Source of the DNA: Candidatus Methylacidiphilales bacterium
GTDB lineage: Bacteria > Verrucomicrobiota > Verrucomicrobiia > Methylacidiphilales > JAAUTS01
Assembly (NCBI GenBank): GCA_028713655.1
Contig: JAQTNW010000003.1
Coordinates: 38,275 to 102,274, forward strand
Direction of reading: 5' to 3'
DNA length: 64,000 nucleotides
Of this stretch, positions 1-8,365 are shown in pieces; positions within the stretch are counted from its first letter, which is position 1, and each line of letters opens with the position of its first letter. A program made the translations under genes and the position numbers. The notes beneath the pieces were generated by a model. It worked only from the letters and a program-made list of their open reading frames with translations, did no database searches and was not told the origin of the DNA.

Positions 1-252
1 GGGAGGCCATTCGACTGGCACCACTATGGTGGGCCTCTCGCGATGTTCCGCTTTTGTAGATTCGTCCGAACTCAAATCTTGGGGGATCAACCGTCCCCTC
101 GGAAGGTGGTACCGATCCCCAAGCGAATTATCTACCAGCAGGGTAACATGGTCATCACAAAGTTGGCGCAGCTTAGCCCGGATGCAGTGCCGCTCGAAAT
201 TGAAACACTCCCAGATGGTGGTATCCCTCTTGGAGGCGGGCATATTCTCCAT
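1..252 (-). CDS. Partial hypothetical protein at the left edge
   Basis: A minus-strand reading frame runs from an ATG at 252 off the left end of the window (84 codons, no stop). Its composition looks protein-like (for example FERHCIRAKLRQLCDDH, then LLVDNSLGDRYHLP), more so than the plus-strand frames over the same bases. No family is recognised. The start is uncertain because the frame is also open upstream of 252 and no clear ribosome binding site precedes the ATG. Confidence 0.35.
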   Translation of the reverse strand, partial: MENMPASKRDTTIWECFNFERHCIRAKLRQLCDDHVTLLVDNSLGDRYHLPRGRLIPQDLSSDESTKAEHRERPTIVVPVEWPP

Positions 253-452
253 CCCGGAGGCAAAACGGGAAAAGACGATTTGTGAACTCGCCCAACCATC
301 GGGTGCAGGCGACGCCGGGGAGCGCTCTCGGCGAGTTCGTAACGGCTTGGCCCGGCGCGCCTGACCCGGGTCGTTCGATCTAATCCTACTTGTGTATAAC
401 GGAGAGCCTATCAAGAGGGCGGTTCCGGCAGCTTCCGGACGGGGTGTGTGGT

Positions 453-1727
453 TCAGGCGGCTTCCTTGTCTTCCTTGCGGCGGAGGAGGGGAGGCTGGGA
501 ACCTTCCACCACGGCGCGGTTGATGGTGACTTCCTCGATGTTGGTCTGCGAGGGCAGGTCGTACATGATGTCGCGCATGAGTCTTTCGAGCAGCGCCCGC
601 AGCGCCCGCGCGCCGGTGCCGCGTTTTTTGGCTTCCTGGGCCAGGGCCTTGAGGGCGTCTTTCGTGAAAACCAGATGCACCCCGTCCATGCCCAGCAGTT
701 TGCAAAATTGTTTGGTCAGCGCGTTGCGGGTGTCCTTGAGGACCGAAATCAGCTCGGTCTCGGTCAATTCATGCAGCACGCTGATGACCGGCAGGCGGCC
801 GATGAATTCCGGGATCATGCCGAAGCGGAGCAAATCTTCCGGTTCGACTTTCGACAGGGCGTTGTAATCGGCCCCCTGCGCGGAAGCGCCCGCGGGGACG
901 AATCCCATTGTGTTGGCGCCAATACGGCGTTGGATGATGCGGTCCAGGCCGACAAAGGCCCCTCCGCAGAGGAAGAGAATGTGGTCCGTGTTGACCTGGA
1001 TGTATTCCTGGTGCGGATGTTTGCGCCCGCCCTGGGGAGGCACGTTGCAGGTCGTGCCCTCGAGGATTTTCAGCAGGGCCTGCTGCACGCCCTCGCCCGA
1101 CACGTCGCGCGTGATGGAGACGTTTTCGGTCTTGCGGCCGATCTTGTCGATCTCGTCGATGTACACAATGCCGCGCTCGGCGCGTTTGACGTCGTAATCG
1201 GCGTTTTGCAGCAGCCGCAGGATGATGGTTTCCACATCCTCGCCGACGTAGCCGGCTTCCGTGAGCGTGGTGGCGTCGGCGATGCAGAAGGGGACGTCGA
1301 GAATTTTTGCCAGCGACTTGGCCAGCAAGGTCTTGCCCGAGCCCGTCGGGCCGATGAGCAGGATGTTGCTTTTTTCGATATCGACATCGTCAAACACGTT
1401 CGCATGGCTTGGCAGGGTTGAGTTTTTCTGCGTCTGGTGCGAGACCCGCTTGTAATGGTTGTGGACCGCCACAGCCAGGCTGCGTTTGGCTTCCTCCTGG
1501 CCGATGACGTGTTTGTCCAACTCCGCGCGTATTTCCTTGGGCTTGGGGATGCGGGTGCTCGCCGCATCCGAGGGCGGCGATTCGCTCAATTCCTTGTCGA
1601 GGATGTTTTTGCAGATGTTGATGCAACTGTCGCAAATATAAACGCCGGGGCCCGCGATGAGTTTTTTGACCTCCGCATGGCTTTTCCCGCAGAAGGAGCA
1701 CATGGTCAGATTGGAGGGCCGGGCCAT
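453..1727 (-). CDS. clpX: ATP-dependent Clp protease ATP-binding subunit ClpX
   Basis: Hexameric AAA+ unfoldase that feeds substrates to ClpP in the cytoplasm. The 424 residues have the family's full layout. A Cys4 zinc-binding domain uses C10, C13, C32 and C35. Walker A is GPTGSGKT at 126-133, the pore loop is GYVG at 159-162 and Walker B is VYIDEID at about 188-194. The loop that docks on ClpP reads MGF instead of the usual IGF, a conservative change. The gene lies 12 bp downstream of clpP on the same strand, so tig-clpP-clpX is probably one transcription unit. Length and motifs leave little doubt. Confidence 0.98.
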   Translation of the reverse strand: MARPSNLTMCSFCGKSHAEVKKLIAGPGVYICDSCINICKNILDKELSESPPSDAASTRIPKPKEIRAELDKHVIGQEEAKRSLAVAVHNHYKRVSHQTQKNSTLPSHANVFDDVDIEKSNILLIGPTGSGKTLLAKSLAKILDVPFCIADATTLTEAGYVGEDVETIILRLLQNADYDVKRAERGIVYIDEIDKIGRKTENVSITRDVSGEGVQQALLKILEGTTCNVPPQGGRKHPHQEYIQVNTDHILFLCGGAFVGLDRIIQRRIGANTMGFVPAGASAQGADYNALSKVEPEDLLRFGMIPEFIGRLPVISVLHELTETELISVLKDTRNALTKQFCKLLGMDGVHLVFTKDALKALAQEAKKRGTGARALRALLERLMRDIMYDLPSQTNIEEVTINRAVVEGSQPPLLRRKEDKEAA

Positions 1728-1739
1728 AAAAGGATTCGA

Positions 1740-2366
1740 TCAGGTTTTTATCATCGGGGCCAGTTTTTTGGGAACAATGACGTGATCGACAATTCCGTAG
1801 TTCTTCGCGTCTTCCGCCGACATGAAGCGGTCCCGGTCGGTGTCTTTTTCCACCTGCTCGAAGCTCTGGCCGGTGTGCAGGGCGAGGATTTCGTTCAAGC
1901 GTCGTTTGGTGCGGAGGATTTCCTGGGCCTGGATGTTGATGTCGGTGGCCATGCCCTGGGCGCCGCCGAGCGGCTGATGGATCATGATACGGGCGTTGGG
2001 CAGGGCGTGGCGTTTGCCCTTGGTTCCTCCGGCCAGCAAGACGGCCCCCATGCTGGCGGCCTGGCCGATGCAGTATGTCGCGATGTCGCAGGCGACATAT
2101 TGCATGGTGTCGTAAATCGCCATGCCTGCCGTGACATACCCGCCGGGCGAGTGGATGTACACATGCACATCCTTCTTCGGATCTTCCATTTGGAGGAAGA
2201 GCAACTGCGCGGTCACGGCGTTGGCTACGAAATCATCGATGGGCGAACCGATGAAAATGACCCGATCCTTGAGCAGTCTTGAAAAAACGTCCCAGGTTTC
2301 CGTGCCGCGGCCGGTTTGTTCGACCACTTTCGGAACGATATAATTATTTTTGACCAGATTCTGCAT
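1740..2366 (-). CDS. clpP: ATP-dependent Clp protease proteolytic subunit ClpP
   Basis: Serine protease that forms the tetradecameric chamber partnered by ClpX. The 208 residues carry the catalytic triad S105 (in GQAASMGA), H130 (in MIHQPLGG) and D179 (in TDRDRF), spaced as in E. coli ClpP. The HSPGG substrate-strand motif lies at about 72-76. The start [21 protein letters not shown] is a typical short N-terminus. It sits between tig (10 bp upstream) and clpX (12 bp downstream), the order found in many bacteria. Confidence 0.98.
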   Translation of the reverse strand: MQNLVKNNYIVPKVVEQTGRGTETWDVFSRLLKDRVIFIGSPIDDFVANAVTAQLLFLQMEDPKKDVHVYIHSPGGYVTAGMAIYDTMQYVACDIATYCIGQAASMGAVLLAGGTKGKRHALPNARIMIHQPLGGAQGMATDINIQAQEILRTKRRLNEILALHTGQSFEQVEKDTDRDRFMSAEDAKNYGIVDHVIVPKKLAPMIKT

Positions 2367-2375
2367 GCCTTAAAC

Positions 2376-3671
2376 CTATTCGATTGTGGCAGATTGCAAG
2401 AGGAAATCGACAGTTTTGCGGTTGAGCAAGTCATCCTCAAGAGCCGCGATCCCGTCGTTGTCCTGCAACTGTTTGATCAGTTTCTGCGGGGGAATGTTTT
2501 CCCGGGCCGAGAGTTTTCCGATTTCGGCGATGACTTCCTCGGTTTTGACCTCAAATTTTTCCGCTTCGGCGATCCGGGCCAGGATGAAGCCGAGTTTGAC
2601 CTGGTCCTTGGCGGAAGTCTGGGCTGCGCTGAAGATGTCCTGTTTTTTCTCTTCCAGCATGTGGGCCGGAATGCCGCGCATTTCGTTTTCGCGGACGATA
2701 TCATGGATCAGGCGGCGGGTCTGGTTTTGGACGGAGGATTCCGGCAGGTCAAAATCCGTCTTGTCACGCAGGTGTTCAAAAATTTGCTTCACATGCGCGT
2801 TGCGGGCCTGCTCCTGTTTTTGGTGCTCAAGGTTTTTGCGGATGCGGTCCTTCAATTCCCCGGCGTTGCACTGCGCGGTGGTCTGCGCGAAGTCGTCGTT
2901 GAACTCGGGAAGGATCTTTTCCTTGATCTCATCGACGGATACCTTGTATTCGCCGGTTTTGCCGCGCACGGCCTCCTGCTGGAAATCTTCCGGGAACAAG
3001 ACCTTGACCGTCCGGGTTTCGCCGACGTTGGCTCCGATAAGTTGTTTTCCAAACCCAGGCAGGAAGAGCCCGTCCTGGATCAAGAGCCAGAATTTTCCCT
3101 GTTTGCCGAGGTTCGGCACTTCCGGCGCGATTTCCGTGATCGGCTTTCCCTCGATGCTTCCCTCGTAGCTGATGACGGCAAAATCCTTTTCCTGTACCGG
3201 GCGGCCTTCAACGGTTTTGTAATCGGCGCCCTGCTCGCGGATGCGGTCGATGACCCCGGCGATGTCTTCCTCGGTGACGGCAGCCTCGGATTTTTTGACT
3301 TTGATTCCCTTGTAATCGGGCAGTGAAAATTCCGGGACCAGATCCACGACGGTGGAGAAGCTCAGGCTGATGCCTTTTTGGAAGCGGAGTTCCTCGACGG
3401 ACGGCATGCTGACGACCTTGAGGTTCTTGGTTTTGACGGCTTCGCGGAAGGCCTGGGGGATGAGCTTGCGTTTGACCTCTTCCTCGATGTCCTTCTCGTA
3501 TTTTTTTTCAATGACGGACTTGGGGGCTTTACCGGCGCGGAAGCCCTTGATTTGGGCGAACTTCTGGAATTCGCCGGTGACCTTGGTCACTTCCTCGGCC
3601 ACGCGGTTGGCGGGCACTTCGATGCGCAGGCGGCGGCGGCAGGCCGATACTTCCTCAATGGCAATATTCAT
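2376..3671 (-). CDS. tig: Trigger factor (ribosome-associated chaperone/prolyl isomerase)
   Basis: Ribosome-bound chaperone for nascent chains; 431 residues from the ATG at 3671 (MNIAIEEVSACRRRL). The frame stays open for 36 more codons upstream, but that extension is not trigger-factor-like, so 3671 is preferred. The N-terminal ribosome-binding domain includes a GFRAGKAP-type signature loop, the FKBP-like PPIase domain starts around residue 155 (FAVISYEGSIEGKP) and the helical C-terminal domain fills the rest. It is the first gene of the tig-clpP-clpX run. No strong Shine-Dalgarno is visible. Confidence 0.94.
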   Translation of the reverse strand: MNIAIEEVSACRRRLRIEVPANRVAEEVTKVTGEFQKFAQIKGFRAGKAPKSVIEKKYEKDIEEEVKRKLIPQAFREAVKTKNLKVVSMPSVEELRFQKGISLSFSTVVDLVPEFSLPDYKGIKVKKSEAAVTEEDIAGVIDRIREQGADYKTVEGRPVQEKDFAVISYEGSIEGKPITEIAPEVPNLGKQGKFWLLIQDGLFLPGFGKQLIGANVGETRTVKVLFPEDFQQEAVRGKTGEYKVSVDEIKEKILPEFNDDFAQTTAQCNAGELKDRIRKNLEHQKQEQARNAHVKQIFEHLRDKTDFDLPESSVQNQTRRLIHDIVRENEMRGIPAHMLEEKKQDIFSAAQTSAKDQVKLGFILARIAEAEKFEVKTEEVIAEIGKLSARENIPPQKLIKQLQDNDGIAALEDDLLNRKTVDFLLQSATIE

Positions 3672-4067
3672 AAGGGGTAGAGGGTAGCCGGGGCGCGGAT
3701 GAAAGCCAGAAAAATTGGGTTGGGCCGCGGCGAAAGCCGTTTTTACAGGAAGGCCGCAAAGGTCGTAAAAGTGGAACAAAAGTTTTTACACAGGTCACAG
3801 AGGAAAGGCAGAGGACAGATTGAGGATTGCCGATCTAAGATTGCTGAATGCTGAGAGCCGAAAGCTGATCGCTGATTGCATCAGCTTAAACTTAAAACTT
3901 AAGACTTAACACTGAAGAGGCCCATCCGCAAGGTTGGGCAGCTTCACGGGCATGACGGAGTTTCGATAAAATCGCATTTTCGCGGCGCTCAGCAAATTTT
4001 GTGTAATAGTTTGTAATGAATAATAAGCCTTATTATCTCTGTGATTGAATCTGCGTTCGGGTAAAAG
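3672..4067. other. Intergenic region with degenerate repeat-like phrases
   Basis: No gene is supported between the divergent tig and MFS genes. It holds degenerate intergenic text seen elsewhere in the window (runs like CTTAAAACTTAAGACTTAAC and GGCCGCAAAGGTCG) and one copy of a 43-bp repeat at 3911-3953. Promoters for tig (minus) and the MFS gene (plus) must lie here, but no convincing -35/-10 pair was identified. Confidence 0.6.
3911..3953. repeat. 43-bp imperfect repeat, copy 1 (flanks the MFS gene)
   Basis: About 74% identical (32 of 43 positions) to 5453-5495 in the same orientation; both contain an ATCCG-AAGGTTGG core. Read on the minus strand both encode a similar start, M(G/P)VKL(S/P)NL(T/A)D, followed by different sequence. 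The two copies bracket the MFS gene. Confidence 0.6.
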
Positions 4068-5411
4068 ATGACGAAGGAACCGCACCAAGAGATGGCCGAC
4101 GCCGATCGCAACTGGCGTCGTTTCGTTCTCTTTCGCGTTCTCTTCAATTCGCGGTTTTATTATCCAGTCCTTGCCGTTCTGTTCCTTGACCTCGGGGTCT
4201 CAGCGACCGAATATACGCTGCTTAATTTTGCATGGGCGCTCGCGATTGTTTTTACTGATTTGCCCGCCGGGGTTTTGGCCGACCGAATCGGCCGCAAGCC
4301 ACTCGTGGTCGCAGCCGCCGTTTTCATGGTGCTGGAGATGATTTTGCTTGGTGTGGCACCTTTTCATGGCGGTGTCGTTCTTCTCCTTTGCTGTCTGGCC
4401 AATCGCATTCTGAGCGGCATTGCCGAGGGTATGGCAAGCGGCGCGGACGAGGCGCTTGTCTTTGATTCACTTGCGGAACGGGGCAGATCCGTCGAGTGGC
4501 CCAAAGTTCTGGATCAAGTCATGCGCTGGCAAGGTGTGGGCATGGTCATCGCCATGCTTGTCGGTGGAGCAATTTACGACCCCGCATTTGTCGGGCGCCT
4601 CTGCTCGTTCTTCGGATGGAATCACTCGTTTGCCCAGGGCACAACACTTCGTTTTCCGATTTATCTCAATCTTATCACGGCTCTCCTGACCCTCTCCGTT
4701 GTGCTCGGCCTTCGAGAACCCGGGGTGCGCAGCACCCATGTCGCGCCTGAGACCGGGGACGCGGCCGGGCCGGAAGCCACGGCCTGGCGCCTTGTCGTTA
4801 ACGCTGGAACCTGGATCGTGAAAACTCCGCTGGCTCTCTTTGTGATCACGGCCGGGGTCATGATCGACAGTGTCGTCCGGCTTTTCCTAACCTTCTCCAG
4901 TTCTTACTTCCGCCTCATCGAGATTCCGGAGGCGGCCTTTGGCGTCATCGGTGCAACGATGGGAGGGCTTGGCCTGGTTGTGGCGCCCCTGGCGCGGCGC
5001 ATGGTGAAGAGCAATTCTGTAGCGCTAAACTACGGCCTCCTCGCCTTGATCGTCCTGGCCGGGCTGATCGGGGTGAGCTGTCGATGGCGCTACTGGGGGG
5101 CACTCTTTATTGTCCCGTTGTCCGGAGCCATGATGGGGCTCGGCTATATGGTCTCCTACTACCTTAACGCCGTCGCCGCTTCGAGCCAGCGCGCCACTAT
5201 TCATTCCTTCAAGGGCGTCGCCTTCAATCTCGGTTACGGGTTTATCAGTCTCATCTTTGCCCTTGTACTGAAGGCTGTCAGGGACGGCGGCAGCACCGGC
5301 GATGCGTTGGTACGCGGTCTCGTATTCCTGCCGCTCTGGGTGGTTTGCGGCTGCGTCATTTGCGGGTTTATTTTCCGGCGGCAGCAAAAACTTCTGCGCA
5401 TCCGACTGTGA
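4068..5411 (+). CDS. Major facilitator superfamily transporter
   Basis: Inner-membrane secondary transporter of unknown substrate, 447 residues with about 12 hydrophobic segments. The loop between segments 2 and 3 has the MFS motif A in the form GVLADRIGRKPLV (about residues 69-81). The N-terminal half also contains GIAEGMASGADEALVFDSL, typical of the MFS subgroup annotated as uncharacterised or multidrug-like permeases. The N-terminus is cytoplasmic and charged. It is monocistronic, flanked by two copies of a 43-bp repeat. The substrate cannot be inferred from sequence. Confidence 0.9.
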   Translation: MTKEPHQEMADADRNWRRFVLFRVLFNSRFYYPVLAVLFLDLGVSATEYTLLNFAWALAIVFTDLPAGVLADRIGRKPLVVAAAVFMVLEMILLGVAPFHGGVVLLLCCLANRILSGIAEGMASGADEALVFDSLAERGRSVEWPKVLDQVMRWQGVGMVIAMLVGGAIYDPAFVGRLCSFFGWNHSFAQGTTLRFPIYLNLITALLTLSVVLGLREPGVRSTHVAPETGDAAGPEATAWRLVVNAGTWIVKTPLALFVITAGVMIDSVVRLFLTFSSSYFRLIEIPEAAFGVIGATMGGLGLVVAPLARRMVKSNSVALNYGLLALIVLAGLIGVSCRWRYWGALFIVPLSGAMMGLGYMVSYYLNAVAASSQRATIHSFKGVAFNLGYGFISLIFALVLKAVRDGGSTGDALVRGLVFLPLWVVCGCVICGFIFRRQQKLLRIRL

Positions 5412-5782
5412 ATTGATATGCCAGTCTGGGTTTGAAGAAGCCAAAAGGCACCAGTGAAGCTCCTCATCCGTAAGGTTGGAAAGCTTTACGCCCATCCGGC
5501 GCCCGATTTTGCGGCTTATTCACAGTCGTCGAATTTCTGCTGCTGCATTACAACAACGATGAAAATTTTCGCAACTGCTTGATGCGGATGGATCAATACC
5601 TGCCATACGGTAGCGTTAACCCGATCGCTTTACAAATGTCATCAAAATGTTGCATTCAAAACGCGGGAATCAACTTGATAATGCCAACATGATCCATAGA
5701 CCAGCGTACATGTAAAATTTAAAAGGAAAAATTATCCCGACTTGTTGCCGGGGTTTTGATGATTGGAGGTTAAAGTTCCGCC
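5412..5782. other. Intergenic region
   Basis: No gene is supported. The segment carries the second 43-bp repeat (5453-5495), followed by AT-rich sequence leading into the GYF-domain gene. Confidence 0.55.
5453..5495. repeat. 43-bp imperfect repeat, copy 2
   Basis: Partner of 3911-3953, same orientation, 32 of 43 positions identical. It lies just downstream of the MFS stop codon. It is preceded by AAAAGGCACCAGT, a 13-mer that also occurs in the 149-bp repeats near 38.2-38.4 kb. Confidence 0.6.
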
Positions 5783-6370
5783 ATGAGAAAAACGCCAGGA
5801 ACCATATTCTTTTTTCGGAATCAGAAACAAATCGGTCCGTATCCGGAGAGTGAAATTCGCCGGCTTTGGGCTTACGGCATTTTGAGTTCAGATGACCTTG
5901 TTTGGAGCCAGGGTATGCCGGATTATGTTCCGTTGAATGAGTTTTTCCGTGCACCAAAAGGGGAAATTGTCCCGTATGCACCGCCTGCTTCTGATAGACA
6001 GCAGGAAATGGAACAGCCGACTGCCCGGCCTTTCACTCTTGGTCGATCCCGGATTCAAATCCTGCAAATTGCCACTTGCATCTGTTTTTTGCTCTCGGCC
6101 GTGGCGCTCCTGTCATTTCCAAAATATGTATGGGTTATGATCCTGGCCTATCCCTTTTCACTGGCCTTGACCGTCCTGACTCTTTGGTTCCGCCGCTCGA
6201 CCGTTACTTTGGTGACGTTTATGGCGCACATGGCGCTTCCGCTTGTCGTGGGGGCGTTGTTTATGATGGTTCGGACGCATGAAAAGCTGAAGCAGCCGGT
6301 GCCCTCGTGGTCGATGCCAATGTCACACGTTGTGCCCGGCTCTCTGAATTCGTCTTCCCCCTCCTCTTGA
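5783..6370 (+). CDS. GYF-like (DUF4339-type) domain membrane protein
   Basis: 195 residues. Residues about 8-55 match the GYF_2 pattern common in PVC and Bacteroidetes proteins: FFFRNQKQIGPYPESEIRRL, then WAYGILSSDDLVW and MPDYVPL. A charged linker follows, then three to four hydrophobic helices (about residues 88-170) and a short Ser/Pro-rich tail. A GYF-type domain suggests binding of proline-rich peptides or an assembly role, but the function is unknown. It is followed by a terminator-like hairpin and stands alone. Confidence 0.75.
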   Translation: MRKTPGTIFFFRNQKQIGPYPESEIRRLWAYGILSSDDLVWSQGMPDYVPLNEFFRAPKGEIVPYAPPASDRQQEMEQPTARPFTLGRSRIQILQIATCICFLLSAVALLSFPKYVWVMILAYPFSLALTVLTLWFRRSTVTLVTFMAHMALPLVVGALFMMVRTHEKLKQPVPSWSMPMSHVVPGSLNSSSPSS

Positions 6371-6385
6371 TTCAGCGAGGAACTG

Positions 6386-6444
6386 CAAAACCGCCTCAAG
6401 ATCAGGCGTTTCCAATTCAAAAATTCTCATTCAGGCGGTTTTGT
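6386..6444 (+). terminator. Putative terminator after the GYF-domain gene
   Basis: CAAAACCGCCT (6386-6396) pairs with AGGCGGTTTTG (6434-6444), followed by a T-rich run. The 37-nt loop is long for a classical intrinsic terminator. The right arm also occurs beside R1 copy 3 (near 41.39 kb), so it may belong to the repeat rather than to the gene. Confidence 0.45.
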
Positions 6445-6447
6445 TTT

Positions 6448-6540
6448 TAACCCGGATGTCGTTGCATCCCTGTTCCTTCCACGCTTTGGGGCAGGACACA
6501 TTGCCGGGGTTTTCAGAAGCGGGTGAAACATCCGGGTTAA
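6448..6540 (+). repeat. R1 element, copy 1 (MITE/REP-like, 93 bp)
   Basis: Bounded by perfect 13-bp terminal inverted repeats TTAACCCGGATGT and ACATCCGGGTTAA. The internal sequence (CACGCTTTGGGGCAGG, then CGGGGTTTTCAGAAGC) is shared with copies at 15607-15698 and, reversed, 41298-41389. It has no coding capacity. It lies 120 bp before the TpsB gene. Confidence 0.85.
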
Positions 6541-6610
6541 AGGCCCACAAATTCAATTTAGTAACACAAATGCAGCACAATTGTAACTTTCCGTCTCTTG
6601 AGTGAATGCG

Positions 6611-6633
6611 GCTTCGAGTGCCCGGCTCGAAGC
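6611..6633 (+). promoter_or_regulatory. Hairpin in the TpsB gene leader
   Basis: A perfect 8-bp stem, GCTTCGAG-(TGCCCGG)-CTCGAAGC, ends 27 bp before the ATG and is followed by an AT-rich stretch instead of a U run. It could be a 5'UTR structure or an operator. Upstream, 6575-6587 carries GCACAATTGTAAC, a 13-mer also found at 30740-30752 before the PEP-CTERM gene. Confidence 0.45.
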
Positions 6634-6660
6634 TATAAAATTTAACGTAACTATCAATAA

Positions 6661-8364
6661 ATGAAGCTCTTGAACATTTATGGCATGCCGAAAAAGACCT
6701 GCAAAGCATGGCGTGCTTTCATGCTCATAATGTTTTTTTCGCTGGCGGCAGGGTTCTGTGGGGCTAGGTCAGCGCTTGCGGCAATCGATTCGCCGTCTGT
6801 CGGCACGACAGACGGCAAGGCGCCAACTCCGCAAGGTCCTGTCCGGACGAATGTCCAGCCACAGACGGTACCTCACTTTTTTATTCGCGAATACCATGTC
6901 GAAGGCGCGCGGCATTTGGACAGGACTGAAATTGAGAAAGCCGTTTACCCCTATCTGGGGCCGTATCGGACGGCGGATGACGTGGAAAAGGCGCGGGCCG
7001 CGTTGGAAAAAAGCTATCAAGCCAAAGGATATCAAGTGGCCACGGTGCAGATCGCGCAACAACAACTGCCATCGCGGAACGGAGTGGTGGTGTTGAAAGT
7101 GTCTGAGGGCGAGGTGGAACGGCTTCGGATCAACGGGTCGCGGTATTTTTCCCTTCAGGAAATCAGGGAGGCCGCGCCGTCGCTGAAAGAGGGCAGTGTC
7201 ATTGACTACAACAAGCTGAAACAGGATGTTGTCGCGCTCAATCAATTGCCCGACCGCCGGGTGATCCCGGCGCTGCGGGCGGGTTCGCGCCCCGGCACGA
7301 TGGATGTCGATTTGAATGTGGAAGATAAGATGCCGTTGCACGGGAACATTGACTTGAATAACCGCAACAGCCCGGACACGGCCGAGTTGCGGCTAAGCGG
7401 CGGGCTCAGTTACAGCAATCTCTGGCAGTTGGGGCACACCGTCGGGGCGAGTTTCCAGATAGCGCCGGAGGATGTCAGCCAGGTCAACGTTGTGTCGGCT
7501 TACTACCTGGCGCCTGTTCCTGATGTGACTTGGCTAAAATTGATGCTGCAGGGAACCCGGCAGGACAGCAATGTATCGACCCTCGGCGGCGCAGGCGTGG
7601 CAGGGCGGGGGGATATCGTCGGCCCCCGGGCCATCTTCATTCTTCCCGGTAAAGATTCATTCTACCACTCGCTCACCCTGGGGGTTGATTACAAGCACTA
7701 CACGCAGGATCTGACGATTGGCGGCAGCGTGGCCAGGACGCCTCTTACCTATTACCCCATGAGCGGACTCTACAGCGCGACTTGGACCGGCAAGGGCTGG
7801 CAGACGGATGCCAGCGGGGGGGTGACATTTAATGTGCGCGGCCTCGGCAGCGATCCAGTCGAGTTCAATAACAATCGAACAGGCGCCAACGGCAGTTTTG
7901 TTTATTTCAAGACCGACGTGTCGCACACCCGCGACCTGCCCGCGGGTCTCCAGTTTTTCGGCAGGGTGCAGGGCCAGGCGGCAAGTGTGCCGCTGGTCAG
8001 CAGCGAGCAATTCAACGGCGGCGGCGTGGACACCGCGCGCGGCTACATCGAATCCGAAACACTCGGAGATGACGCCCTTTTTGGCACGCTGGAACTGCGG
8101 AGTCCTTCGCTAGGCGAGTGGTTGGGCAAGGATGTCAAGGACTGGCGGTTTTATGTGTTTAGCGATGCGGGCGTGCTGGAAATCAAAAGCCCGTTGCTTG
8201 AGCAGAAATCGAGTTTCGGCCTGGCCAGCGCCGGGGTGGGCAGCCGGATCAAGCTTTTCGACCACTACAATGGATCGTTTACCCTTGGCAGCCCGCTTGT
8301 GGCGGGGCCGAGGTCGCCTGCGGAAAGCCTGCTGATCATGTTCGAGGTGGGGGCTGAATTTTAA
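6661..8364 (+). CDS. TpsB-type outer-membrane transporter (ShlB/FhaC/HecB family)
   Basis: Outer-membrane pore that exports a TpsA partner in two-partner secretion, an Omp85-superfamily protein. The 567 residues start with a signal peptide (hydrophobic core about 20-37, cleavage near ARSALA). A POTRA_2 domain follows at about 75-155 (FFIREYHVEGARHL). The ShlB barrel domain fills the remainder and contains the loop-6 RGY signature at 460-462 (GGVDTARGYIESE). The C-terminus is FEVGAEF, with the terminal Phe of barrel proteins. An alternative start is the Met at codon 8. It is the first gene of a tightly packed run; its presumed substrate is the giant TpsA gene at 15855-27872, separated by six genes and hicBA. 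Confidence 0.93.
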   Translation: MKLLNIYGMPKKTCKAWRAFMLIMFFSLAAGFCGARSALAAIDSPSVGTTDGKAPTPQGPVRTNVQPQTVPHFFIREYHVEGARHLDRTEIEKAVYPYLGPYRTADDVEKARAALEKSYQAKGYQVATVQIAQQQLPSRNGVVVLKVSEGEVERLRINGSRYFSLQEIREAAPSLKEGSVIDYNKLKQDVVALNQLPDRRVIPALRAGSRPGTMDVDLNVEDKMPLHGNIDLNNRNSPDTAELRLSGGLSYSNLWQLGHTVGASFQIAPEDVSQVNVVSAYYLAPVPDVTWLKLMLQGTRQDSNVSTLGGAGVAGRGDIVGPRAIFILPGKDSFYHSLTLGVDYKHYTQDLTIGGSVARTPLTYYPMSGLYSATWTGKGWQTDASGGVTFNVRGLGSDPVEFNNNRTGANGSFVYFKTDVSHTRDLPAGLQFFGRVQGQAASVPLVSSEQFNGGGVDTARGYIESETLGDDALFGTLELRSPSLGEWLGKDVKDWRFYVFSDAGVLEIKSPLLEQKSSFGLASAGVGSRIKLFDHYNGSFTLGSPLVAGPRSPAESLLIMFEVGAEF

Positions 8365-8365
8365 T

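Noticed and set aside
2316-3326. 336-codon plus-strand frame opposite trigger factor
   Set aside because: Antisense shadow of tig: its composition (rich in F, L, G, D) is that of a complement of a Lys/Glu-rich gene.
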